From Candidatus Coatesiibacteriota bacterium (GTDB lineage Bacteria; RBG-13-66-14; B26-G2; JAUVZD01), in contig JAUVZD010000009.1 of NCBI GenBank assembly GCA_030602715.1, forward strand, positions 62,001-126,000: a DNA stretch of 64,000 bases. Reading direction: 5' to 3'. Positions 42,858-50,941 of this stretch are shown in pieces. Under the pieces are notes generated by a model. It did not search any database, was not told the origin of the DNA, and saw nothing but the letters and a program-made list of their open reading frames with translations. A program made the position numbers and the translations under genes. How positions within the stretch are numbered: the first letter of the stretch is position 1; each line of letters opens with the position of its first letter.

Positions 42858-43586
42858 ATGAAGGAAAAATTCCTCAGATACTTTTTTATCGTCCTTTTTG
42901 TGGTTGTCTTTCCCACCTTCTCGGCAGGTGATTTGCCGTATTCCATCGTTCCTTTACAGCCGGGCGGTGGCAATAGCCCCCAGGATTCTTACGAATTGCG
43001 CTTTGACGACGGAAGCTACGAGAACGGCATAAACTGGTACTCCGAATGGGTTGGGGGCTGGGTGGGATTTGCCAAGAAGCTTTCTGACGAATTTCCAGAG
43101 GACCAATTTCTGCGGATAGAGAACATAATTCTGGCATTTTCCCGCAAAGAGGGGCAGTTGAGCTCCGCATGCAATTACGAGCTGGCAATTTGTCCAGAGG
43201 TTGACGGTCTTCCGGATGTATTTAATATCATCTGGCAGGAGACCTATACCCACTCCGAGGATATTCCCTTCGCTCCAAATTGGACCAATGTGGACCACAT
43301 CCCCGAGGAAGAGGTGCTGATATCCTGGGAGGATAATGTCTTCTTTCTCTGTTATTTCCCTCGCTGGAGCGCCGGCGTTACCCCTGATCCACCCTTCTAC
43401 TTCTGTGTGGACATGGACAGTTGGTATGTCCGTTCCTATGGGAATTTTGAGCAGACCGACCCGGACTGGAAGACATTTCCCGAGCTTTACATCGTTGAAT
43501 CGGAGTTGGGGGTAGGTGTGGTGGTCAGTCTGACAACTTCCGTTCAACCGACCAGTTTGGGTGAAATCAAGGCTCTCTTCAGATGA
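42858..43586 (+). CDS. Secreted protein ending in a VQPTSLGEIKALF motif
   Basis: A 242-residue exported protein from the ATG at 42858; the longer ORF-track start adds a second hydrophobic stretch and is not needed. The signal peptide is FIVLFVVVFPTFSAG. The mature part is a compact beta domain ([31 protein letters not shown]...), jelly-roll-like, close in style to carbohydrate- or matrix-binding domains. The last 14 residues are VQPTSLGEIKALFR, shared with the unrelated protein at 10824-11840. No T9SS-type domain. Function unknown. Confidence 0.75.
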   Translation: MKEKFLRYFFIVLFVVVFPTFSAGDLPYSIVPLQPGGGNSPQDSYELRFDDGSYENGINWYSEWVGGWVGFAKKLSDEFPEDQFLRIENIILAFSRKEGQLSSACNYELAICPEVDGLPDVFNIIWQETYTHSEDIPFAPNWTNVDHIPEEEVLISWEDNVFFLCYFPRWSAGVTPDPPFYFCVDMDSWYVRSYGNFEQTDPDWKTFPELYIVESELGVGVVVSLTTSVQPTSLGEIKALFR

Positions 43587-43729
43587 GGGACTGACTGTAA
43601 TAGGGCGTGCCGGTTTGTATGAGTCGTCTCTTTTGCAGTGAATTATTCTGTTGACAATTACCAAATGGAAAGATAGAATATGTATAAATTCTTCCTCTTA
43701 ACTTTATCTTAAGGTGAAAGGAGAGAGCG

Positions 43730-45403
43730 ATGAAAAGGACGACATTCTTGGTATGTGCATCAATTTTCTTGCTCGCCGGTCTTGCCGGGGAGGCTTTAAC
43801 TCTGGATTGGATATATGATGGGTCTTTTCCCACCAGCCCACAGGGTATCGCTCGCTTTGACGGTTGTTACTATTCGGGAACTGGATTGATCTATTTCTTG
43901 GGAGGGCGAAACGAGGATAACACCACTAACGGCACAGTGTGGAGTTTTGACCCCCAGAGTTTGACCTTCACTGACACCGGCGCAGTAATGGAGACTCCCA
44001 TCTCCAATTATCAGTGTGCCTTACTAGACGACGGGAGTCAGTGGGGCATCTATGTCTTTGGAGGGCGTATGGAGGGCGACATTTTAACTCCAATCGTTCA
44101 GGTCTATTACCCGGATACCAACACCACTGCTACACTGCCTCTTGCTGACAGTATGCCCTTTGCGGAGATTTATCTCGGTGCCGCTGTGGGGGTATATGAC
44201 AATAAGGCTTTCGTTTTCGGTGGTTTCAACCCCAATGTCACTCCGTGTTTTACCGATGAGTGCTGGATCTTTGACCCCACGCAGTCTTCGGGCAATAGGT
44301 GGACCGACACCGGTTCCCAACTGACCGTAGCTCGGGGCTACATAGTCTCCGCCGTCGTAGATGATTATCTATACTGCTTCGGGGGAACCGAACTCTGGGA
44401 AGAAGACTATCTTTATCCCACTAATCTCTGTGAACGGTTGGACCTCACCGACCCCGGTTCGGGTTGGGACGATGCGTCTGTCGCCGACTGCCCGGATTTC
44501 TTAGACGAGAGCTTCGGTGTGGGCTTTGATTCCGATGCCGACTATCTTCCCGGGATTATTGTAGTCCCCGGCTACGGCTACTGGCCTGAACAAAGTAGCA
44601 ATTGTTACTTATACGACACTATAGCCAACACCTGGACCTTGGACGATGACCTCAACCAGGAGAGACGCAACCATGCGGTTGAGTTCTATCCCGAATCGGT
44701 TAAGGATGATGGTTGTCCCGGTATCTGGGTCTTCGGCGGTTATGATGGCGAGGATATCGACACCATGACCGATAGCATTGAGTATACCGATATGCCTGAA
44801 GTCGCGGTCATCATCAGCGAGTTTTCCGCAGTTCCCCTGGATACCAGCGTTGAGCTCTACTGGCGAACTGTGGAGACCGATTGTGAGTATGGATACAACA
44901 TCTATCGCCGGGAAGTGAATGAAGCTTCGTATAGTCCTCTATCCGCTAGGTCTGTAAAGATTGAATTTGTGAAAGTCAACGACGAACTGATCATCGGCTC
45001 CAACCCCTACTACTTCAACGACTCGCAGGTGGAGGTGGGAAGAACCTATATCTATCGCCTGGAGGCGGTGGAGATAGGCGCGGGTCATGTAGCTGCCGCT
45101 GCTGAGGATACCTGCGTCGTATCCGGATACACCTTCGCTTTAGCCTGCAGTTTCCCCAACCCGGCCGACACCTATGCCAAACTGACCTTTACCATTCCGG
45201 AGTATATGTCACCCGCCCATATCAGCCTATCGGTCTACGATCTCTCCGGTCGTCTGGTTACCAGATTGGAGAGTCTGGAAGGATATTCCAGCGGTATCCA
45301 TTACCTGGAGCTGAACACCAGCGAATGGGCGAGTGGAGTTTATTCCCTCCACCTTGACGCCAATTCGGAGACCGCCAGCGGTAGTATGGTGGTGGTGCAT
45401 TAG
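43730..45403 (+). CDS. Secreted kelch-repeat protein with T9SS type A sorting domain
   Basis: A 557-residue surface protein with signal peptide (FLLAGLAGEA). Five to six kelch blades are recognisable by FGGR/FGG motifs (LIYFLGGRNED, IYVFGGRMEG, AFVFGGFNP, YCFGGTEL, IWVFGGYDG). Residues about 360-450 are a fibronectin-like module (VELYWRTVETDCEYGYNIYRRE), and about 470-557 a Por/T9SS type A domain (LACSFPNPADTYAKLTFTIP, VYDLSGRLVTRLE, SGVYSLHL, ending MVVVH). The C-terminal module is shared with the 45531 gene. GAAAGGAGAG precedes the ATG. Confidence 0.88.
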   Translation: MKRTTFLVCASIFLLAGLAGEALTLDWIYDGSFPTSPQGIARFDGCYYSGTGLIYFLGGRNEDNTTNGTVWSFDPQSLTFTDTGAVMETPISNYQCALLDDGSQWGIYVFGGRMEGDILTPIVQVYYPDTNTTATLPLADSMPFAEIYLGAAVGVYDNKAFVFGGFNPNVTPCFTDECWIFDPTQSSGNRWTDTGSQLTVARGYIVSAVVDDYLYCFGGTELWEEDYLYPTNLCERLDLTDPGSGWDDASVADCPDFLDESFGVGFDSDADYLPGIIVVPGYGYWPEQSSNCYLYDTIANTWTLDDDLNQERRNHAVEFYPESVKDDGCPGIWVFGGYDGEDIDTMTDSIEYTDMPEVAVIISEFSAVPLDTSVELYWRTVETDCEYGYNIYRREVNEASYSPLSARSVKIEFVKVNDELIIGSNPYYFNDSQVEVGRTYIYRLEAVEIGAGHVAAAAEDTCVVSGYTFALACSFPNPADTYAKLTFTIPEYMSPAHISLSVYDLSGRLVTRLESLEGYSSGIHYLELNTSEWASGVYSLHLDANSETASGSMVVVH

Positions 45404-45426
45404 GGACTTTGCCCTAGAAATGACAC

Positions 45427-45457
45427 AATTCGGCAGGGTGCAAGCCCTGCCGAATTT
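45427..45457 (+). terminator. Terminator of the kelch gene
   Basis: AATTCGGCAGGG and CCCTGCCGAATT form a 12-bp perfect stem, followed by TATAATC. Confidence 0.75.
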
Positions 45458-45482
45458 ATAATCTCATCAACGGAAGATAAAT

Positions 45483-45503
45483 GGCGGGGAATTTCGCCCC
45501 GCC
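45483..45503 (-). terminator. Terminator of the 45531 gene
   Basis: GGCGGGG and CCCCGCC form a 7-bp stem, flanked by GATAA/TTATC; the minus strand continues ATTTATC. Confidence 0.65.
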
Positions 45504-45530
45504 TTTTATCATTTGCACATTAGCTTTCCT

Positions 45531-47240
45531 CTATCGCACCACTACTAATTGCGCAGATGACCGTTCAGCTCCGCTTTTTGCCACTATGGTGTAGGTTCCC
45601 TCGGAAAGTTCAACGGTCTCAAATTTTACTGTGTGAACGCCTTCTCCCATCTCCCTGAGATTGTGGCGCAGGACCGTCCGTCCGGAGAGGTCGTAGAGGG
45701 TTATCTGCACCGTTGAGCTTAGGGGAAGGAAGATGGCCATGGTTACATAATCGCAAGCCGGGTTGGGATAGACCGAGGTGATGGTAAAAGCCGCTGGCAT
45801 GGTATCTATGGTTACCTCGGTGTTGCCGAGAATTGAGAGGGAGCTGGAAAGGAGCGCTTCCAGTTTGAATTCGTAGGTGGTATCTTTATCAACCTCCCGG
45901 TCGGTGAAGCTGTAGGGGTTCAGACCGGTGATGGGGGCGGTGTTTATCTTTCTCCAGCTATCGCCGTTCAGTTTGGACTTGAGACTTGCGGGGGTAGGTC
46001 CACTTGATGGAGAATCCAACTCTCGACGATAGAGATTGAAGCCCATGATGGGCTCATCAGCGATTATCTCCCATTGCAGGAGTGCACCTTCCGCAATCGG
46101 TTTCGCCTCAAAGAAGATTAGCTCTACATCAATATCGCCCTGGAAGTGGCCGTCGTAGCCCATAAAGGTGAGGTAGTTGGAGACCCAGCTCTGGTCCATA
46201 TCGTCGGGGTCCACCTCCGCCGCCGGAATTCCCCCATCGTCGTCTCCGTCCTCCTCCATCAGATGGTTGAGTAGCCAATCGTAGTTGTCCTGATAGGTGG
46301 TGTCGTCGGTCTCTTTCCAGGTGGCATAATGACCCAGCATATACCAGGCGTTCCAGGCGTTTTGCCAGGAACCGGCGGATACATAGGTCTCCATCTCCGG
46401 CGCATAGGTAGTGAGCCACTCCACGGTTTCGTCGGGATTTTCACGGAAATAGGAATTGACCAGACCCCAGACTATCGCGCCTCCGCTCATTGCCCAAGTT
46501 TCATAACTTAGAAAGATGGTGATAGTTTCTACATGAGTCTTTATGTCCTCCGCCCGGTCAACTGCCGATTGCTTATAGGTGTCGTTTCCCACATAGTCTC
46601 CATAGATGTATAGACAGCCGGCGGACCATATGTCTACCAATAAGTTTAGCGGTGATGATTCATAGTCCAGCACCCAGTCGCAGAGATACTGGGCACAGCT
46701 CTCTCCGTAACTGTCGTAAGTGTCGTCGCCGGTTGCCTGTTTGTATTTCATGGCGCACAGAAGCCCCCAGGCGGATACATAATTGCGGTAGTAACCGCCG
46801 GCGCCACCCTCCTCCTCCCAGCCGGGGTTTGCCAGGCAATATTGCCAGGCGGCGGAGGTATTGTCGGCGAAGGGATTGCTGCCGAACAGTTCGTGGTATC
46901 GGCACCATACCCAGATGGATTCCTCGGTGTTATCCGTCTGGATGATATCCCATAGATGACCGTCTCCGCCGTCTTCCCCTTCCCTCATTCCGCCGTAGTT
47001 GGGGTCATCGGGGTCCAGCACCTGTAAGGTGGTTATGAATTCAGCCTCGGCATAGAACTCATCCATCCAGGTCTTGTAACCTAAAGTCTGCTGGATGGGA
47101 GGGGGCGTAAAAGCGAGACCGGGTTGGTCGCCCAGCATGGGGTTTATGGAAAGCTCCTCTTCGGGGATGTAGATTGTTGCCAGGAGGGGGCTTGCGGTGA
47201 GGGTGAGAGCCAGGAGGAAGAGAATGATATTTTTATACAT
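45531..47240 (-). CDS. Secreted alpha/alpha-toroid-like protein with T9SS type A sorting domain
   Basis: A 569-residue exported protein from the ATG at 47240 (AAGGAG at 6 nt; the ORF-track GTG is two codons earlier). Signal peptide FLLALTLTASPLLA. Residues about 50-360 are helical pairs with many Trp/Tyr (YRNYVSAWGLLCAMKYKQATGD, GSWQNAWNAWYMLGHYATWKET), resembling (alpha/alpha) barrel folds of cyclases or polysaccharide lyases; no catalytic residues are certain. Residues about 375-470 carry the FGFNLYRRE-type fibronectin module, then a Por/T9SS tail (VQITLYDLSGRTVLRHN...ending LVVVR). It converges with the kelch gene. Confidence 0.82.
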   Translation of the reverse strand: MYKNIILFLLALTLTASPLLATIYIPEEELSINPMLGDQPGLAFTPPPIQQTLGYKTWMDEFYAEAEFITTLQVLDPDDPNYGGMREGEDGGDGHLWDIIQTDNTEESIWVWCRYHELFGSNPFADNTSAAWQYCLANPGWEEEGGAGGYYRNYVSAWGLLCAMKYKQATGDDTYDSYGESCAQYLCDWVLDYESSPLNLLVDIWSAGCLYIYGDYVGNDTYKQSAVDRAEDIKTHVETITIFLSYETWAMSGGAIVWGLVNSYFRENPDETVEWLTTYAPEMETYVSAGSWQNAWNAWYMLGHYATWKETDDTTYQDNYDWLLNHLMEEDGDDDGGIPAAEVDPDDMDQSWVSNYLTFMGYDGHFQGDIDVELIFFEAKPIAEGALLQWEIIADEPIMGFNLYRRELDSPSSGPTPASLKSKLNGDSWRKINTAPITGLNPYSFTDREVDKDTTYEFKLEALLSSSLSILGNTEVTIDTMPAAFTITSVYPNPACDYVTMAIFLPLSSTVQITLYDLSGRTVLRHNLREMGEGVHTVKFETVELSEGTYTIVAKSGAERSSAQLVVVR

Positions 47241-47347
47241 TGCCACTCCTTTCTACATTTGGGTGAAAGGATGAGGTATCAACTGCGGTTGGTAAATATA
47301 TTTTATTCTTAAAAGATGGAGAAGTCAAGGAATTATGGGATAAGATG

Positions 47348-47367
47348 AAGGCGCCCTGTGACGCCTT
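47348..47367 (-). terminator. Possible weak terminator of argF
   Basis: AAGGCG and CGCCTT form a 6-bp stem with an 8-nt loop; only CATCTTATC follows on the minus strand. Confidence 0.4.
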
Positions 47368-47394
47368 GTTTGATCGTGGGATTATTGAATTTCC

Positions 47395-48327
47395 CTACAT
47401 TACCGACAGGAGCACCGCCTTCGCTGTGTGCAATCTGTTCTCCGCCTGCGAGAATATGGCGCTTCTGGGGTGGCGACTGACATCGTAGGTCAGCTCCTCG
47501 CCGTAGTGTGCCGGCAGGCAGTGTAGAAGTATAGCCTGCGGGGCGGCTTTGGCGAATAATTCCTCGGTTACTTGTAGTGCGGAGAGGGCTTTTACCCTCT
47601 CTTTCGCTTCCTTCTCCTGCCCCATTGAAGCCCACACATCGGTATAGACAACATCGGCGTCGGCTACCGCCCTCTCCGGCTCGTAAATAACCTCCATCCT
47701 GGCGCCGCTCTCTTTAGCCAGTTCATCCGCTTTCTTTACTATCTCCTTGGCGGGTTCGTAGCCCTGGGCACAGCAGACGGTTACAGAACAGCCCAGTATC
47801 GCTCCCCCCAGCATCAGTGAATGGGCTATATTGTTGCCGTCGCCGAGGAAGCACAAGCGCTTTCCAGCGATTGTCCTCAGTTTCTCCTTTATGGTCATGA
47901 AGTCCGCCAGCCCCTGCATGGGGTGTAGCAGGTCGGAGAGACCGTTTATCACCGGCACGGCGGAGTGTTCGCAGAGTTCCTCTATCTTGGAGTGTTCAAA
48001 GACCCGAGCCATGATGATGTGGCACATAGAGGAGAGGACGATGGCTGTGTCCTCAATGGTCTCTCGTTCCCCCAGGGCGATATCGGTCGGCGCCAGGTAG
48101 ATTGCCCTGCCCCCCAGGTCGTTCATGGCTACTTCAAAGGAGACCCGGGTGCGCAGGCTGGGTTTTTCAAAGATCATAGCCATGGTCAGGTTCTCCAGGG
48201 CGTCATCAATGTTGCCGATGTAGCGTTCCTGTTTCAGGCGCAGGGAGAGGTCAATGAGCTGTTCCAGCTCCTCGCGGGTGAAGTCGGCAAGGCTGGCAAA
48301 ATGTTCACCTCGCAAATCAACGGACAT
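47395..48327 (-). CDS. argF: Ornithine carbamoyltransferase
   Basis: About 310 residues from the ATG at 48327 (AAAGGAG at 8 nt); the longer ORF-track start overlaps the intergenic region. It condenses carbamoyl phosphate and ornithine to citrulline in arginine synthesis. EKPSLRTRVSFE is the carbamoyl-phosphate site, HPMQGLADFMT follows, FLGDGNNIAHSLMLGG is the ornithine-side loop specific for OTC, and HCLPAH is the closing signature. No other arg gene is adjacent. The glycosyltransferase gene upstream is on the same strand. Confidence 0.92.
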   Translation of the reverse strand: MSVDLRGEHFASLADFTREELEQLIDLSLRLKQERYIGNIDDALENLTMAMIFEKPSLRTRVSFEVAMNDLGGRAIYLAPTDIALGERETIEDTAIVLSSMCHIIMARVFEHSKIEELCEHSAVPVINGLSDLLHPMQGLADFMTIKEKLRTIAGKRLCFLGDGNNIAHSLMLGGAILGCSVTVCCAQGYEPAKEIVKKADELAKESGARMEVIYEPERAVADADVVYTDVWASMGQEKEAKERVKALSALQVTEELFAKAAPQAILLHCLPAHYGEELTYDVSRHPRSAIFSQAENRLHTAKAVLLSVM

Positions 48328-48398
48328 CCTTGGGCTCCTTTCAGGCTTATCTTTTGACACGACAAATTGACCAAATTTAGCACGGAGGGAGGTGTCGG

Positions 48399-50096
48399 TC
48401 AAGGGGAATCTATAGAAGAAAGTGAAAGCTTCTCCTCGCTCATTGCCAGGAGCGGGGTATTTGCGCCGATACGCCAGATGATGACTGCTCCCTCGCTCCC
48501 GGCGCCGGCGTGAAAGGTCCAGGAGCGATAGAGTTCGGCGCTGGAGCTGAAGAGGATGACACCGGCAACAGTCCTGTGGAGACGACTTACAATTATATAT
48601 TCGTGATGGTGATAATAAGAGCCGTCTGCGGGGAGTTTCTGGTTGAAGAGAGCTACATCGGCGATGTGGGTTATGCCTTGCTCTTTCAGATATTCACCGA
48701 GCTCACCCAGCCTCAGCCTCTCCTGATATTGGTAGTTGTTGACCAGACCATCCAGATTGACCACCCGCCGGGCGCAGAAGTAGGAGAAGATGCCGGCATC
48801 GTTTGCGCCAATTACCGCATCCGACGGTAGATGGAGTTCTGCCCACTTTGCTGTCTGGTATGCCTGACCATACCAGCGATATTGGGCGGTGTGGTATTTC
48901 TGCCAGCATCCGTTGACGGCGCTTCCCATGATGACTATCAGCATCAACCATGGCGCGGTCGCTCCCCGCACCGCCATTCCACTGCGCAAGCCCCAACGGC
49001 GCATGCCCTCTGCGACTGCGGCGATTACCAGTGCGCAGGGGAGAAGCAGTAGGGCGTAGCCCATATTGTTGAACTGCAGGTCGGTGTAGATCAGACCGTC
49101 CAGGTAGCGCAGAACGCCGACAGCGGAGAAGACAGCCAGGAGACGGCGGGAGCCTTTGGTTTTCCGGATGCCAATTCCGAGGGGGATTTGCCGGCGAGCG
49201 TTACTAATGAGAAAGATGACGAGCCAGATGGTGAGTATTATCGCCCCCACAAAGTATAGAGGTAGAGCGGTGATGAGGGTGCCCTTCTCCGCCCAGGGGA
49301 GTATGTTCTGATGTTTGATGGCGGCACTTATGGTCAGTATATGTCCGAAGGTTATACAACTATATGTAAGATAAGGCACAGAGAGGATGATGAGGGGGGA
49401 GGCGATGAGCGACGCTTTTTTAAGGAAGCGAAGAGGATGGGGGAAGCGTGCGCCGAGCCAGCGGATGAGCAACAAGCCGAACCAGCATATTCCTAAGAGA
49501 GCCGCCTCCAGACGGGCTAAAAAGATTAATCCCAGGAATAATCCGCAAACGAAGTCGTCCCGGTGATATTCACTGGGGTTAAGGAGCTTCTCGGCACGCC
49601 TTTGCGCCCAGAGGAGGAAGGCGGAGGAGAGCGCCAGAAGCAGCCCCGCCTCCATTCCGGAGAGGAAGAATGCCAGGGAGGCTGGTAGGGCGAAGACCGA
49701 GGCGGTTATGGGACCAGCTAATCCGCCGAAAGCCCGCTGGGAGAAGAGGGCGGTGAAGACTATGGTCAGCGCCAGAAGCATAAGCTCCAGCGCTAGAACC
49801 ACTCGCACCGTCAACTCGGGATTTCCCTGGGTGAGCCGGGCTACCGGCACCAGTGCTATCTGCCACAGGGGGTGGAAGCCGTTGGTGGGGTTGATGCCAT
49901 CAAAGGTGGCGCCCCTCCCTTGGGCGATATTTTCGGCAATCTTGAGGTAATAGAAACCGTCGTCCTCCATAAAGCCCAGCAGGTGTTCTGTGGGTAAGGT
50001 GAGGAGGAAGACGCCGTAAATAATCACAGCACATAAAATGATGGCGGTAATTATTGTCCGCGTTGTGGGATGGGGTTTCTTTTGCTTATCGGTCAT
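48399..50096 (-). CDS. Polytopic GT-C-type glycosyltransferase-like membrane protein
   Basis: A 565-residue inner-membrane protein with about ten hydrophobic helices. EDDGFYYLKIAENIAQGRGATFDGINPTNGFHPLW in the first periplasmic loop holds the Asp-Asp motif and a conserved NPTNGFHPLW, typical of PMT/ArnT-related GT-C transferases that use lipid-linked sugars. The donor and acceptor are unknown; rhamnose-polymer or protein glycosylation is plausible. It has no Shine-Dalgarno, and an extended -10 (TGT-TATACT) ends about 7 nt before the ATG, so the mRNA is probably leaderless. A terminator of the sdh operon precedes it. Confidence 0.78.
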   Translation of the reverse strand: MTDKQKKPHPTTRTIITAIILCAVIIYGVFLLTLPTEHLLGFMEDDGFYYLKIAENIAQGRGATFDGINPTNGFHPLWQIALVPVARLTQGNPELTVRVVLALELMLLALTIVFTALFSQRAFGGLAGPITASVFALPASLAFFLSGMEAGLLLALSSAFLLWAQRRAEKLLNPSEYHRDDFVCGLFLGLIFLARLEAALLGICWFGLLLIRWLGARFPHPLRFLKKASLIASPLIILSVPYLTYSCITFGHILTISAAIKHQNILPWAEKGTLITALPLYFVGAIILTIWLVIFLISNARRQIPLGIGIRKTKGSRRLLAVFSAVGVLRYLDGLIYTDLQFNNMGYALLLLPCALVIAAVAEGMRRWGLRSGMAVRGATAPWLMLIVIMGSAVNGCWQKYHTAQYRWYGQAYQTAKWAELHLPSDAVIGANDAGIFSYFCARRVVNLDGLVNNYQYQERLRLGELGEYLKEQGITHIADVALFNQKLPADGSYYHHHEYIIVSRLHRTVAGVILFSSSAELYRSWTFHAGAGSEGAVIIWRIGANTPLLAMSEEKLSLSSIDSP

Positions 50097-50103
50097 TTTT
50101 GCA

Positions 50104-50112
50104 AGTATAACA
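50104..50112 (-). promoter_or_regulatory. Extended -10 promoter with start at the glycosyltransferase ATG
   Basis: TGT-TATACT followed by TTGCA; no good -35. The start codon is 7 nt beyond the -10. The same TTATACTTGCA occurs at 58132 and 63814. Confidence 0.55.
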
Positions 50113-50135
50113 CTTGAGGGTGGAAAAGATGATAT

Positions 50136-50163
50136 AAAAAAACCGGCGGAGATTATCCGCCGG
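50136..50163 (-). terminator. Intrinsic terminator of the sdh operon
   Basis: CCGGCGGA and TCCGCCGG form an 8-bp stem; on the minus strand seven T residues follow. Confidence 0.9.
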
Positions 50164-50183
50164 CTTTTTGCTTTAGTTTAGGC

Positions 50184-50921
50184 TTAATCCCGTCCGCTGG
50201 GCTCGTTGTAAGCCAGGTAGCGGTGCACCATGCGCCGTTGTAGAGACTTTATTGACCCGGTGGGATTGATCTTTTTGGGGCAGAGCAGTTGGCAGTTGTA
50301 GATGGTGTGGCACTTCCACAAGCCGTGTTCTGTGTCTATCAGGTCCAGCCGCTCAAAGTCAGCGGAATCCCGGGAGTCGGCGATGAAGCGCTCAGCCTTT
50401 AGCAGGGCGGCAGGTCCCAGGTATTCCTCATCGGTGGCGGTAACTGTGCAGGATTGGGTGCATATTCCACACAGGGTGCAATCAATTATCAGGTCCAGGT
50501 TGGCTCGCTCATCGGGAGACTGTGTGTATTCAGCATTCTCCTGTGCCGGTTTTCCGGCGATAAGCCAGGGTTGGATGTAGCGATATTTATCCCAGAATTT
50601 GGTCATGTCGGTTATCAGGTCCTTGGCGATGGGCAAGTTCGCCATAGGTCGTAATACAACCGACCCCCTGGAGACATGGGAGACCTGGGTCTCGCAAGCC
50701 AGGCGGTAGCGACCGTTTATGTGCATGGAGCAGGAGCCACAGACCCCAGCCCGACAGGCATTGCGGAAGGCTAGAGTGCCGTCCAAGTTATACTGGATGT
50801 AGAACAGCCCGTCCAGGATGGTCATCCCCTCTTGATAGGGAACCCGGAAGGATTGGTAGTGGGGTTTGCGGTCCTTTTCGGGGTCGTAGCGGAGTATTTT
50901 GAAGGTGTATTCTTTTCTCAT
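50184..50921 (-). CDS. sdhB: Succinate dehydrogenase/fumarate reductase iron-sulfur subunit
   Basis: About 245 residues from the ATG at 50921 (AAAGGA at 9 nt); 50930 is an alternative start. The 2Fe-2S ferredoxin domain has CRAGVCGSC plus a fourth Cys in LACETQ; the C-terminal helical domain has CTLCGICTQSC (4Fe-4S) and CQLLCPKKINP (3Fe-4S). It carries electrons from the flavoprotein to the membrane anchor. It is the last gene of the D-C-A-B operon and is followed by a strong terminator. Confidence 0.96.
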   Translation of the reverse strand: MRKEYTFKILRYDPEKDRKPHYQSFRVPYQEGMTILDGLFYIQYNLDGTLAFRNACRAGVCGSCSMHINGRYRLACETQVSHVSRGSVVLRPMANLPIAKDLITDMTKFWDKYRYIQPWLIAGKPAQENAEYTQSPDERANLDLIIDCTLCGICTQSCTVTATDEEYLGPAALLKAERFIADSRDSADFERLDLIDTEHGLWKCHTIYNCQLLCPKKINPTGSIKSLQRRMVHRYLAYNEPSGRD

Positions 50922-50941
50922 TTTTCTCATTCCTTTCCGGG

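Noticed and set aside
42954-43664. 236-residue minus-strand frame opposite the 42858 gene
   Set aside because: The plus-strand frame has a signal peptide and the shared C-terminal motif; the minus frame has neither.
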